A DNA stretch of 64,000 bases from Eudromia elegans (lineage: Eukaryota > Chordata > Aves > Tinamiformes > Tinamidae), in the NCBI GenBank assembly GCA_003342815.1, contig PTEX01000145.1:682154-746153 (forward strand), written 5' to 3'. A program made the translations under genes and the position numbers. How positions within the stretch are numbered: the first letter of the stretch is position 1; each line of letters starts with the position of its first letter. The notes under the pieces are model-generated. The model had not been told where the DNA came from. It saw only the letters and a program-made list of their open reading frames with translations, and made no database searches. This document shows positions 13,320-31,345 of this stretch, piece by piece.

Positions 13320-14160
13320 GGAGTGGCTCAGAGGCAACCAGTGAGGGGCTTGGCACAGATTTCCAGATGTTGCAGGTGTCCTGAGAGATCCCTCCTTTCA
13401 GTCTTTCCAACCTTATTGAAGACCACTTTTAAAATTGAGCCAGATATGGATGGACCTGTCTGGAGGCTTCTGGGATGGTCATTGCTATGATCTACCTTCC
13501 ACTGAGCTGCTGGGAAAGTGCAAGGTGTTGGGGATCATCCTTGCCTCGGAATAGGGGCATTGCAACCAGTGCACATCTGTTTCAAATGTCCCTTTTCTCC
13601 TTGGCACTGTTCAGGTGAGAAGCAGCCATGGATGTCTTTCATGAACAGCCTCCAGCCCAGGTCTTGCCCCTGTGTAGTTCTGGTCATCTATTCCCAATGG
13701 GTATTTTCCAGTGCAGTGTGGGTATGGAGTAGGAGACCCACCCACACAGCTGGGAGGCTGAGAAGTCCCTGAGAGGCTGATCTTTAAAATCTGCTGTGCC
13801 ACTCTTATTGGAGAGCAATCATAGGTCTTCTCATCAGGGGGATTACTTTTCAAAGAGGAGGGTATTCTGCTCTTGAGAGTTGGTCTGAATGACTTGGGTC
13901 ATCACAGCAACAGTGGGCCAACATAGCAGCTTTCAGGGGCTGGTCCTGTATGTTCTCTGCAATAGCAATAAAGACAGATAGTATGTAAGTCAGTGACGGT
14001 ACCAAGAAGGTTGTGTGCAGGATCTGTTGAAACATGTGCACCAGTGCAGGCTGTAAACACGCAAACGGAAATGCCTCCCGTTGCCTACCAGAGATAAGTG
14101 TGCTTTCCATCAGAATGAGCCCGCAACACATATGTAGACTCAATCTCTGCATGAAAGGCA
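13320..14160. other. Unassigned block of above-average GC with open frames on both strands
   Basis: This stretch is less AT-rich than its surroundings. It has adjoining open frames of 100 and 80 codons on the - strand (13850-14152 and 13611-13853) and an 84-codon frame on the + strand (13518-13772). I do not recognise any protein family in them and see no splice-site framework or poly(A) signal that would make a gene model. It could be an old repeat, a conserved noncoding segment, or chance. Confidence 0.25.
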
Positions 14161-15252
14161 GGAACTGATTGGGTTTTTGGCATTGTCTGGGAAGACAATT
14201 TCAAACTCTTTCACTTGGGGTTTTTGAACCCCATTAGTGATTAGTGGCTTCCTCTGTGTTTTCCATGTCATTCATGGCTCTGATGATTACTTCAAAACCC
14301 AGTGTCACGTGAAAAACTTCCATATAAAATAGCATATGCATTAATTCCTTAAACAGAAACAATTGCTAATCAACCAATTTATACCTTTTTTTAAACTATT
14401 TTTAAGGAATATATTTACTTTTTTTATATATGTATTTTTGTGAGTTGGTTTGGTTTTGTCCACTTCATGAAAATAAAAAAAAACTTGAAATATTCTTCCA
14501 GTCCATCCATCCCTCACTAATATCTTTTCAACCCATTGTGCCAATTTCAACTAAATTAAGCTGAAGGAAAGAAAAGTAAAAAAAAAATTCCACATGTTTC
14601 ATGAAAATGAGCAGAAAATGAAGATGCTAAATACATACTCCACTGAACTGTGCTGGCAGAATTAGGTTCCTAAATATTATGTTAGCTTTATAGTTATGGA
14701 TATTTTACTGAAAAAAAATAAGTATCAGAGAGAGAGATTTAAGCATCCCAAGGCCTAATGAAATACATAGTGTCTAGACAGTGTAACTAGGTTGCTTTGC
14801 ATTGCTTGGGAAGTGTTAGGTAAAGCTTCCAGAAATATTTAATATATTTTACTAGAACAATTGGTACAACTGGAGAACATAAATGTGCCTGGTACAACCC
14901 TTTCTTTTATTTGGAAAAGAAGAGGTCAGCTTGTAAAAATAAGATCTACAAGAGCCAGCACAGTAACTGAAGAGCCAGAGGTATTGACCATCAGAAAATG
15001 ACATGGAAAGGAATGTGTCTTAAGTGTACCTTTCTCTGGGAGTAACACATCCAGTCGTGGGGCTGTATGTGAGTCTTTCCTCCACTTTGAATTGCAGTGT
15101 GCTCTCTCGAGGAGGTGAGTACCTGCTTTCAGGCTGTCCCTTCTCACATAATGATTAGCAGCGAGCCTGGTGGTGCTCTAAATTATCAGCCTAAATTTAT
15201 ATTGAAAATTAGAGGCAGAATTGTGATTTGGTCCCAAATATCTGAAATTCTC

Positions 15253-15296
15253 TAGAATATAAGCTACTGGATCATAGAATATAAGCTGCTGCATCA
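15253..15296. repeat. 22-bp tandem duplication
   Basis: Two adjacent 22-bp units beginning tagaatataagct differ at two bases (actggatca against gctgcatca). It is a simple local duplication in presumed intron. Confidence 0.9.
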
Positions 15297-18200
15297 TAGT
15301 TCCAGGATGGGGCCTGGTGTTTTATTCACAGTATGCCCCAAGCCAAAACTGAAGTTGATAGATGACCTCTTGTGAGGTCCATAGGATTGGGGATAGAAGT
15401 GAGAAAGAAGTACTTTTAATATGATACACTGTGAAATACTGAGTTCAAATCTAAAAACCTTTAAATTCTAGCTGACATATAGCTCACTGAACAGAGTCTT
15501 TAGCTGATATGCATTTTTCCAAGGCTTTTTTTCCCTATGACAGAGTATTTCATTTTCAAAATCTTAGCATTAATTAAAGGGAGTTTTTTATTCATTCTTT
15601 TTCTGATATATTTTCATACATGCTGGATATAGTGATAATTGTCTAATCTGAGTTCTTCTATGGTATCTCATGGTTATGATGAAAGGATCTCAGGTCTGGA
15701 GAGGTCTGGAGCCCAGGAGCCTCTTGCACATGTCAAGATGTACAGTATAGATTCCTTTGCAGCTTCCTTTGTTAACTATGAATGCCATATACCCCAAGCA
15801 TGGGAAGATATACATAATACATACTTCTTAAAAATAGCCAGAAGACTGTGGGATGCCTAAGCCAATAAAATGGATTTTTACTTACTTAGCAGACAAAACA
15901 GTCAGGGGCACTTTGTTCAGAAACAAATGTAAGTAAGTACATAATTCCTGTGGCTATCACATGAGATATTTACTTCTTGCACATGATATTTTTGAAATAC
16001 TTTCCATTTACAGATAAAGAGAACTAGTACTTCTGTACTAGAGGGGAATGAGGGGAACTAAGCAGGAATCCAAAATTGATGCAGGTCTGAAAATCTCTTG
16101 GTCAATTTTATTGTCTCACTTTTTTGGAAAAAAAAAAAAATCTACCAAATCCTAAAATAGCCAAATGCCTTTCTTTATCTGCTGTTACTTGTTCCTGTGT
16201 TATCTTCGTTTTGAGGGAGGAGGAACATGAAATTCTTTTCATTCTTTTTTTAATTATTATTATCTTTTTAGTTTGTAAAGCATACAAGCTGGAAATCACA
16301 ATTGCTTTTTACTTGGAAAAAAATATCAGTGGTTGAAAAAACATATACATTTTAGCTTTAAAAATGAAGAAAGGTCAATTTTTTAAGTATAGTTTGTAAT
16401 ATATTCCAAAACTTGTGTTTGCAGTGTTTTTTCTTAAGAAAAATTGACTTCAAATTCACCTGTTTTATTTCAGCTACTTCTGCAGCATATCTAAGGTGTT
16501 GAGAATCACAGTTTATATGTTTCTACTGGATTAAGAGTTATACTTTGTTAGCTCTTGTGTGTGCTTTTGTTCTGATGTTCACAAATGTAGAACTTTGAGC
16601 TGCTGACTGTCTGGGAGAGCAGGAAGGCAGATACAGAATCTAACTGACATCAAATGTGCGATATAAGATAGAATGTGAAATGGAATTAAATCAAAATCCT
16701 TCATACATTGAAAGGACTCAATGTGTGAAAAGTATTAAAATAATGGCATGAAACTTGCAGTGTTTTTTGCTGATAAGTAATGCTTAATCATTAAAATAAA
16801 ATTGCCTTCTTAGCTTTCTTTTAGATTGGCATTATTGGTGCATAGGAGGCTACTCTGGCGTCAAGGTCAAATGTGTTTTTCTGTATGATCTATAAGTGCT
16901 TGGAGAAATAGTGTCTGTAGATAGGCACTTAGTGGGACAGACACCTTAGCAGATACTAAAGATACCATTGTGTAGGTGGGGCATTTGGTTAGAGTGCTCT
17001 ATTTAACATTATTCTCATAGGTTTTCTAGACAAAAGTTTGCAGCTGAGAAAGAAAAGACCCACAGTATCTTGTATAATTGTGTTTCTGAGACAAAATAAC
17101 AACCATGCCAGTGTGAATTGCACTAATAACAACTTGAAGGCAGCTGGGACCGATGGCTGTGCTTTGTCCACATTTCAAACCCTGTCTCTGATGTCTCCAC
17201 CATGCCTTGACAATATGGCCAGTGTGTCAGCTTTTCATGTTCTCCACAGTCCTTTAACCACGTCTGGGCACGGCATGTTCCAACTGTGTGCACTGTCAGC
17301 CTCTTTTTCCTGTTTTCATGGTTCCCCTCAGATCTCTATGGAACTGAGCATCTCATAGTCCTTTAATGTGTTTTCTCCTGACAGTGTCTTTAGGGTCATT
17401 GGGAAGTATTGCTCCATTTTTACAGATGGAACACATTAGGTTCCTTGCAAAACACTAGTTGCAGTTTCTTTCCTTCAAAATATAGCTGTGAGTCAGAGAC
17501 AATGCTACTCCATCAGTCACCCCATTAATCCTCTTAATTAATACGCCTTTGTTTAAAGGATTTGTCTATCTTTTGATGTAAGCAATGTCTTCATCTATGT
17601 CTTGTGCTTGATGAATAAGAATAGTCGCTGCTTCCCAGCCAAAAGCAGCAGCAAGCTGAAACGCCTCAGGAGACTGCCCGTCTCTTTGGCAGAGGTTCCT
17701 AGGCCTGTTCTGCACACCCAGGAGTTTCAGTTTGATCAAATTAATTGTGGGTATATCTGAACCAACACAAACCTCTGAATCTTTGGAGGTTCATCTATCA
17801 CTGAATAATGCAGCCAGCCAGAGGGAGCCAGATGAATAGAAGTCAATATGCCAACTGTTCCTTCATTTGTAACTGCCATATTAATAAAGTTGATAGAGTG
17901 GAACTAATCCATCTGCTCACTATTTATTCCCTAGCAATAAGATACAATTTCACTTTTTTATGAGCTCATTCTTTGATTAATTTTATTAGAAGTCCTTCCA
18001 GATGATAATTTTTAATCATTTTAATCTAGTTTTGGTTATGTGCAAAATAGTCTAAAAAGTTGAATTAAGAAGAGAGATGAGACGACTTCATGATAGTTCA
18101 AGGTCAGTTTATATCGAACCAGATCACCTAAAGTGAAGTCTGCGCCTACAAAAACCTACAGAGAAGCCTTCAAAATAACATATTTCACACAAAATTTTGT

Positions 18201-21200
18201 TCTGATATGTCTAAAATATAAATGGAATTATCTGCAATGTAAAATGGCAAAATTTGCCTAGTGAGAAATGGGCTGGTTCCTGAAGCTGGCCTAAGAGTGT
18301 GCAACCCTTCAGTCAGCAGAAAACACTGACTGAGGAATCGCAGGTTCGGAGCAAATGAATCAATGATTTTTTTTCTCATCCTCTAGTTCCCAGACTTTCT
18401 CATGCTTAAGATGTAAAAATGATGTAGGATTTTGGGTATGGATTGGTAGTATATTAGGCCAGAATGAATTTCCTTGAGCCTAGTCAAATTTCTCTTACTG
18501 TTTAAAAGTTCTGATATGCTGAATGCATGATGGTGTCCAGTGCTTTGGGTTGGGTGCACTCTCTGACATGATTGCCTAAGTAGAAATGACCCGTTTTTCA
18601 AAGTTAGTGTTGAGGCCACCATTCCCATTGAGCACTAGGAGTTGTAACACAAATGCAAAAAGGAGAGAAAACTTATTGAGCAAGCTGAATGGAGGGCCAG
18701 GCTGCAGGCACCCTCAGTGGGAGTTTCCAAAGTTTTCAATTTGTTGGCATAGGTCTACTTCCACTGAAAATAGTAGCTTTAGAAATGATTTTGCAAGGAC
18801 AGAGTGGGATTTTTGGAAAAGTTTTGAAAATCCTGCTTTCCCACTTTAAAGCGTAGTTAGCAGCTGTGCATGTAAAAGGTAACTTCATTTTCTTTATGTG
18901 GTTCTCTACCACTCTGCTGTAGCACTGACACTTCAGAGGAACACATTCGTCCCTGTTTTAGATAAGCTTTCAGAGGACAATTGTAGACCTCTTCTAGGAT
19001 CTTTTATCTGTGGATGAAGGAGAAAGCTTGGGGGAAGCCTATGGGGTTAATCTGTATGCAACTACTGTGATTTGAGAGTAATCATTCTTTCATTAGGGGC
19101 AAGGTGGTAAAAAGGTACAACAGCAAGCAACAGCCAGTAACAGTTAAGCCTCAAATACAAATAATTCTCTAAATCTAAGGCACTTTTGCAACTACGATAG
19201 TATTTAACTGTTCATACCATGGATATTAACTGCATGACCACAGATGATCTTTGATTTCGCTCTCACTCTCTCTTACACACACAGAGACATGCAAATAGAC
19301 ACACATCTATAAAAGTTTAAGACTGGTAGTTTAGGGGGTTTTTTTAATACATTTTTGTACATCTGAATGTAGATTTATAATTGAGAGGAGATACCGAATG
19401 GTTGTTGAAAGCTGAAATAAGCAAAACTCTTACTAAATCAGACATCTACTCTTTAAGTAAATGAAATAAAGTATACATTAATACCTCCATAATAATATTT
19501 TGAGAAAGCTATAGAGTAGCACACACAAAAAGCCAATTGATCTCTTTATAAAGGATAAAATTGATTCCCATTTTGAAGAATCAGATACACTATAGTGTGA
19601 TTTGAATAGAAACAATTCTCTTTTCATACAGCAGATGGGCTCCAGAAAGATTCACTCTCTAAGTATCAACTGATGGTGAAAGCTATAGGGTAGCTTTCAG
19701 TTCTCTTTGATAGCATTCAAAAAAGCTTTGTAAAGATAAAAGAAAGTTTAATAGTAAAGTGACAAACCAGGCTTATAACGAGTGAATTCTAACTGTGCAC
19801 TGAGGTACATAATGCATAGGATACTTTCTTTTGATTTTAGTCCAGACATTTTAAGGGTCTTTTAATGTCTGACATCTAAAAATGGAGATTTGCAGGCAGA
19901 ACAGACACAGGTGAAGAACTATTATTTAATTTTGCATGTCTGGCTCTTATCTTTGCTTTAAGTGATTATTTGTAAACATTCTTAAGATCGCAAGTTGTTT
20001 TATCTTTGGGCAAAGCAAGAAGGATGTCAAGTCACTGCAGCACCTGAAAAAAACAAATCTGCAAGTGATTATTAAAGCTTTTAAGATACTTTACAGTGGT
20101 GGAGCTGTAGTTAATCTATGCCTCCCACAGATTTATTTTGTACATTATATTAAATATAGCAATGACCGTAAAAGATTGGTCTCCCACAAATTAAAGATTA
20201 AACAAACAAGCTTCATTCAGGTATCCAAAATCTGCCATGCCCCTATAATTTCAGATGGTAATTATGCATTAAACACAAGTAGTGTCCTTTGAGATTCATG
20301 GTCTGCATACTTTGAAAACATGTATGTCAGTGGGAAGAGGTAACATAGTTTGGACTGCAAATCAGTTGTGAATAATAATAAACTAGCCAGGCAAAACTGC
20401 TGTTGTCCAAGGAATGCAATCAGAAATATAGACTTCTTGTTTGTTTGTTTAAACACATACCCTCTGCAGAGGTATGAACAAGAAAAAATCCCTGTTAAGT
20501 TATTTTATGGCACTTTGTTGAGAGCAGTAGCAGCTCATTCTGGAATTTGGGGCTTTCTTGTGAAGCCCAGTGCAAATTGTTTTACTGCAAGGTAGGAGCT
20601 TTGTGAAGTCAAATAGCTGTACACTGTGTCCAGACCCAGAGGCTCCAAGACAAGATCACAGTTTGACACTAGAAGAAATTGTGCCACTCGTTTTGTTGTA
20701 TCAGCTTTCTCTGCCCATGGAACATGAAGCAGGGACTAGGACAATCACACGAAAGAGTCCACCGATATCTGACATTTCTCTGAGGTTTTTTGCACAAAGA
20801 CGACCAAATCTTTGAAGTCAATGGGAGAATTTTTTGATTTTTTTTTTTTAAACCATAATGCTAAATGAGATCAGATTAAGTTTGAGAAAATCACGCCATC
20901 TTGGTTTCTGATTGGAAAATCAAGACACACAGTGTTTACTGAATTTCAGGATGGATTCATATATCTCCTTCTACATCAGTGGCACAAAATCTATTGACTG
21001 CCAAATTTATTTGACAGTATTAATGAAAAATTGTCATTTGTTCATTGTTCCAATTTAAGCATAACATATTATAGAATATATTATAGCATAATTTCCTAGA
21101 AACAGCAAATGATATTACATGACAATTGCCCAATTAATTATCATTTAAGTAAATAAAAAGAATTGCATAGAAAACAGTATAGTTAAGTGAACATAAGTCA

Positions 21201-22527
21201 AATTACTTTTTTTAAGAAATTGTGCCTTATTCTTTTCAGCTTCAATAATACTTTCTTGAAATGAGAAAAACTCTAAAAGTATAGTTCCATTTTCATAGTT
21301 TATTTAGAATCATTTAAAATTTATTTTAAAAGAACAAGTTTTGAATTATTGAAAATGATCATGACTAATAGTTTAAGCAGAAAGGACCACATTTGCATTT
21401 TTTTCATACAGTATTTAAAAATACTGCATTATTTTTGTATAATGGCATTAATAATACCAATGATAATGACATAAAATAACATTTGCCATAGTTAGATTTT
21501 CATCCTTTGTTATCCTTCTTTGTCATAAAATGATCTTCTTTGCTATTTTAAGTTCCTTTAATAGTTTTGCAATATTGATGAAAAAGGAATCCATCATGTT
21601 ATGGTGAGCTTAGCATAGAAGTGAAGGTAAAAAAAAAAAAGAAATTTTAGATATTAAATACTATTCTTTGCACTAACTAAATCCAGAAAGCTCCTATATT
21701 CTGAAGAAACAGCTGGCATTAGCACCATCAGCCAACAATGTATGTAAGAAGATTTTTAGGATGTAATTTAAGGTGAGGTTTTCTGAACTAATGCAGCCAT
21801 ATACCTCTAAGTCTTTCCAGACTTTTACAATCAGTGAAGAGAGGCACTTTCAGAAGATGACTCATTTTATCCTAAAATAGGCATCTAAAACAGATCAAAA
21901 AATGAGTCTGAGGAATGCCTATTTTTCTGCAGAAAAATAGAGGGAACCTAGAATGAGCTCCACTTTGAGCCATATATGCTGTAGGTGGCTAACGTTTTCT
22001 AAAGAATTCCCCAAATCCTGAAATGCTGGGAAGTAGTTTGTATTATGTCAGTAGCTGACTGAACATTATAGCTGTAAGGCACAAAGATGGGGATATAACC
22101 TGTTGCTTGAAAGGTAAGAGCCCACATGTGCAAAGTCTTATTATGGCCCAACATGAACGTTTCCTGGGAAGTTATTGGTGGCTGGTGGTTCCCCACAGAA
22201 TCTGACTTCCCAAATGCCTTCCAGACAGAGGAGTATTCCAGTTTTCTAAAAGTATGTAACACTTCTCACTTGAAAATTTTAAGAAAGTTAATTTTAAATT
22301 GATTGCCATACCAGATTGTTACTGCTAATATTTAGGCACCTTGCATTAATCACTTTACATTTTGCATTTCCTCTAATATCTTTAAAATAAAGCAGAAATA
22401 ATAAACTGCAGGAAATTTGTGATCCTTAATGAAACATATTTACAGTGTATACCATGCCATTAGCAGATTCTGGTTCTTTTATAATCTTTGTTGATTGAGG
22501 AATGAATGTGTATTCCTGTATCCAACG

Positions 22528-22574
22528 ATAACCATAGATAAAATGGTTAACCATGGCATAACCATAGATAAAAT
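22528..22574. repeat. Spaced 17-bp direct repeat
   Basis: The 17-mer ataaccatagataaaat occurs at 22528-22544 and again at 22558-22574. The two copies are separated by ggttaaccatggc, which contains the palindrome ggttaacc. Confidence 0.9.
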
Positions 22575-22750
22575 TATATATTATCCTGTTGGTAGTGTTT
22601 GAGGTTTAATATGGAACACATCATAATTGAAGATCCATTCACAATATTCTAGTTATATTTGATCCTTTTCTTCAATAGTTTATATAATAAAGTTTCCTAA
22701 TCCCTCTGTTAATGCAAACATTTTCCCTTGATTTTTTTTATTTTTCTGAC

Positions 22751-22764
22751 TTTTTTTTTTTTTT
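22751..22764. repeat. Poly-T tract (14)
   Basis: A homopolymer run of 14 T in AT-rich intron. Confidence 0.95.
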
Positions 22765-23179
22765 ATGTACTTGTATTTCCTAAAGTTAAATTGGGGTATT
22801 TCATGACAGAAATATGTGTCACATTGCTCTTATAAAGAAGCTCATATAGCTCTTGTATGCATACAAAAGCACTGTGGGTAAATAAGAGAAGATTACATGA
22901 TAAATAGAGACATTAATATTATATTTATTTACCTTTATAAATTTTCTTATATCTTTAGCAAATGTAATATCTACTGTAATATCTACTGACTGTGAATTTG
23001 TCTAGTTTTTTATGAATCACCATAGAAAAAGTATTTAAAACTTCTTATTAAAGATATATTTAAGAGCCAAAGATGAACAAACTGTAGACCCAAGCCCAAA
23101 TGTCTTTTTTCCCTCTTTCAAACTCCCTGAAGAGCATAGGTGCATGGCTGTAATTCTCGCTCTTTTTGTTTTAACTCAG

Positions 23180-23297
23180 GACTGTGGAGCTCGAGTTCGT
23201 CCGGAGGAGTCGTGCGGCCTGCAGCCTCTCTCTCGTGAATACCTCTCAGCAATTCCGCAGACGGTGTCTAAGACCTGTGAAGCTGGAGACACAAAAG
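23180..23297 (+). CDS. CPED1: CPED1 internal coding exon, start of the C-terminal region
   Basis: The exon is bounded by a pyrimidine-rich acceptor (ttttgttttaactcag) and a donor gtttgc. It is 118 nt long, enters in phase 0 and leaves after one base. It encodes DCGARVRPEE, then SCGLQPLSREYLSAIPQTVS, then KTCEAGDTK plus the first base of a glycine codon. The Cys-rich DCG...EESCGLQP...C pattern matches the linker ahead of the PC-esterase domain of vertebrate CPED1. The next exon begins with the two bases that complete that glycine, giving [14 protein letters not shown]. Here it is residue 1-39 of the visible 346-residue C-terminal part; the human protein is about 1,026 residues, so roughly two thirds of the protein is encoded upstream of what is visible. 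Confidence 0.9.
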
Positions 23298-28426
<5,129 letters not shown>

Positions 28427-28782
28427 TAACAAAAATCCTTATTTATTACCAGAAAAAAAAAAAGGATGGAAATCCACAGGGATGAAAACCAACTGTTACC
28501 AATAATTTAACCTCATTCTTGTGAACTGCCACTTAGCATAGACCTAAGGTCACACCAGTGGAGTTTACACGCCTAAGGCGTACATAGTTACTAGCCAAAC
28601 ATACCGTGCGTGGTCGCAGCGAGTGTGTCAGCGCTGGGAAAGAAGAGTGGATTTGCTCTAGTTTTTACAGTTTGTCTCATACTTTACGTGCAAGTTTGGT
28701 TTCCCGGGCTGCATACCTAATGCATGGCATTGCTTGTGCACGCTAATCTTACCAAGTCTTCTTGCACATTCTTTTCTTATAG

Positions 28783-28910
28783 TGAAGCTTCTAAGTGATT
28801 ACTTGGAAAAACAAGATCTCCTTAATAGGCATGGTATGACTGTAAAACAGTTGACAGAGTTCTGTTACCTGAGGCTCAGGTACATTACTAAGGATGCAGG
28901 TATCCAGAAA
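28783..28910 (+). other. Candidate alternative (cassette) exon in CPED1, unproven
   Basis: A 128-bp stretch lies between a good acceptor (cacattcttttcttatag) and a near-perfect donor (gtaagt). One frame is open throughout and encodes VKLLSDYLEKQDLLNRHGMT, VKQLTEFCYLRLRYITKDAG, IQK. I recognise no family. The flanking CPED1 exons join directly and in phase as EGRR-ILFIGDS, so this segment is not part of the normal coding chain. A length of 128 is not a multiple of three, so including it would shift the frame before the GDS motif. It may be a poison or alternative exon, a relic exon, or simply chance. Confidence 0.25.
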
Positions 28911-31274
28911 GTAAGTAATTCATTCTTATAAAGATTTTTCAGTGTACTGTCTAGGTAAAACAGTAATTTAGAGTGACCTTTTGGTAAAATCTGATAATTT
29001 CCATCCAGAAAATTCAAAAGTAAAAGTCCTTCAATTAACATTTCCCTCTCCTTTTCTGGTCATCTCTTATCCTGCACAAAGTCCTTCACTGCTGTTTTAC
29101 TTTATTTCCACCAGTGGTTTTCATCATTACTATACAACTTCATGTTTGTCCTGTCATATGTGCCTCAAAAAAGTATATGTTTGGCTATGAGGAAGAACCT
29201 GGATTTGCCCCTCATGTACAAAACAAGCATTTTTAGATTGACCCCCTTAAAGATATAAATGAGATTGCTAGTTTTTCTTTGTTTTTTAGTACATAGAAAT
29301 CAGGCTGCCTTAGTAAGCAAGTGCCCTTTGAGTAAACGGAGAGAGGAGGAAAATTATACCCCATGGGATGCCAGAGTAGTGCTAGGAGGATTGTGCTTGC
29401 TTTTCCATCTCGTGAATCTGACTGCTCATATCCACCAGTACCAAAAATAGGACAACATTTGTTAATGGTCCATTACAACCATACTACAATAAGGACTGAA
29501 AGTTTGTGGAATTATTTACTTGATTCAAATTCTACTGTATGTTGTGAATCTTTGAAGTCACTGATCCATACTACTCTTAGATGAGAACCAGATCCTACTT
29601 GAACTACATTAACATAGTAGTAGGCAAAACTAATTGCAAAACAGACAAAACTAATGTGAAACTAATTGCAATTGCTTCCCTTTCTGCCTTTTTTTTGCAA
29701 AACTCTCTCTTCTCTGTCTAATAATCATTGTAGGTCTGTAGAAATGTGCTGGAACACTATTCTTGTCTTAGCACAGATGTTCAATTAACTCATTTCCTGA
29801 AAGCCATTTTCAAAAGCATGTTTCCTTTTTGGTAAATTTCTTCTACCTCTGTGCATTTTTCCCCCTGGATATTATTTCTGTTGTTAGACTGCAGTGGTAA
29901 CTTGATCAACCATTTCAGAGTAGCACCTACGCTTTTTTCACCAAAATCAGAATTCTTGGATCACATCCCTCACATCAGCAGAATTTAAGAAATCAGACTT
30001 TCTTCATATATAGGTCAGATGATTAAAAATGGCCTCATGCTTGGACAACATGGTCCTGATTTTATCTATATTTAAGGGAAATATTACATTCAAATCATTT
30101 TATACCTTGGCTGTAAGCATTACAGTCACTGAGTTCTACACACAAAGTTTTAATTCCTGCTCAAAGTTCATCCTCAGCTAAGGCAATAAGAACTCCATAC
30201 CTGCTGCATAATTACAAATCCTCCCACTGAATAACAGAGATATGTGTGATTATAGCACGGTTGAGTCTAACAACAAAATACTAATAGCCCCTATGGCTGA
30301 ATTACTCTTTTAAATATTGTTCACAAAAAATGTTCAGACTCATATAAAGTTGAACAGGAATCAAAGGTAAAGCAAGTAGTGGTATTTATGAATCACTTCT
30401 ATCTTCTTTAATTTTTATTCTGAATCAAAATATGGTTTGGTTCCAGCATGCTGATCTGCTGGGCTTCATGCTTCATTTCCTATGCTAAAGCATCATAAGA
30501 CAGCTTTGTAAGTGCCATAGGTGTTTGATTTGTCCTTTTTCCCTTTTTCACATTTTTTTTTTGAAAAAGAGGTGCTAACCTCTATGCCACTGCTAATTTC
30601 TATAACTGAAAATTCTTTTATTATACTCCCCTCTTAGTTTTATACACAAAAAAGAAGAAAGAAATGTTTGTCCTTCTAACCCTGATGAATGTGAAAGTAA
30701 ACATATAGTAAATTAACTACTACTGTGCTGTAGCCTTGGTGTGGATGAATTTCAACAACTGATGGATTAGGATGAGGAGTGAATATGAAATGCTGTACAC
30801 TTAAGACCAACTTCATGTTAAAGTGTAGTCACTCTAGCGCAGTTATTCTAGTTTTCCCGTGTTTCAAAGAACAATAGAAAAATGCAGCTTTCAGATATGT
30901 CTGTTGCTCATTAATTTCTTTTATGTATGTATTTATGTTTCTGAAATATAATTTTCATCATTCAAACAGAGCATTTCTTTCCTACAAAAGAATGTTTCTT
31001 AAGTTTTGTTTTCTAACTTCAGGCTGCTTTATGGCTTGTGTTAAAGTTTATTTGTTCAGAGCTCATTTCTAAAATTATATTCTCCTTTTCCATAGCAGAA
31101 ATTAATTTACTCTGAATATGTCTTTGAATTGCTTTCACATTTTCATTAACTACTATTTTTAATCTGTATGCTTATGAAACTGTGTTAGAGTTTGAGTTGT
31201 TTCTGTTTCATAAAAACATAAAGACCACCTATAGTGAAACAATAATATTCAAATTGGTGGAAACCTGAGAAAGG

Positions 31275-31345
31275 ATATGATTTCAGAGAAGAGAAGCTTA
31301 GAAGAGACCTTATTTGACTTTATGATATTAGTCTTTAGCAAGACT
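31275..31345 (+). mobile_element. Degraded CR1-like remnant
   Basis: The segment tttcagagaagagaagctta followed by gaagagaccttattt parallels the CR1 stretch that encodes [13 protein letters not shown] (compare cttcagcctggagaagagaa in the intact copy at 1861). Too little remains to place it in a subfamily. Confidence 0.45.

Larger units (their letters stand above)
1..23179 (+). other. CPED1: Probable CPED1 intron (3' part), no exon recognised
   Basis: This is the DNA upstream of the first CPED1 exon I can identify. I looked for sequence encoding the cadherin-like part that should precede residue DCG of the next exon and did not find it. Open frames here are short and look random, apart from the CR1 LINE. 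The stretch is AT-rich and contains CR1 fragments, a run of Ns, an AT microsatellite near 9.5 kb, a (CA)n run near 12.7 kb and small tandem duplications. A short exon could have escaped reading by eye. That it is intronic is an inference from the + strand CPED1 exons that follow. Confidence 0.6.
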
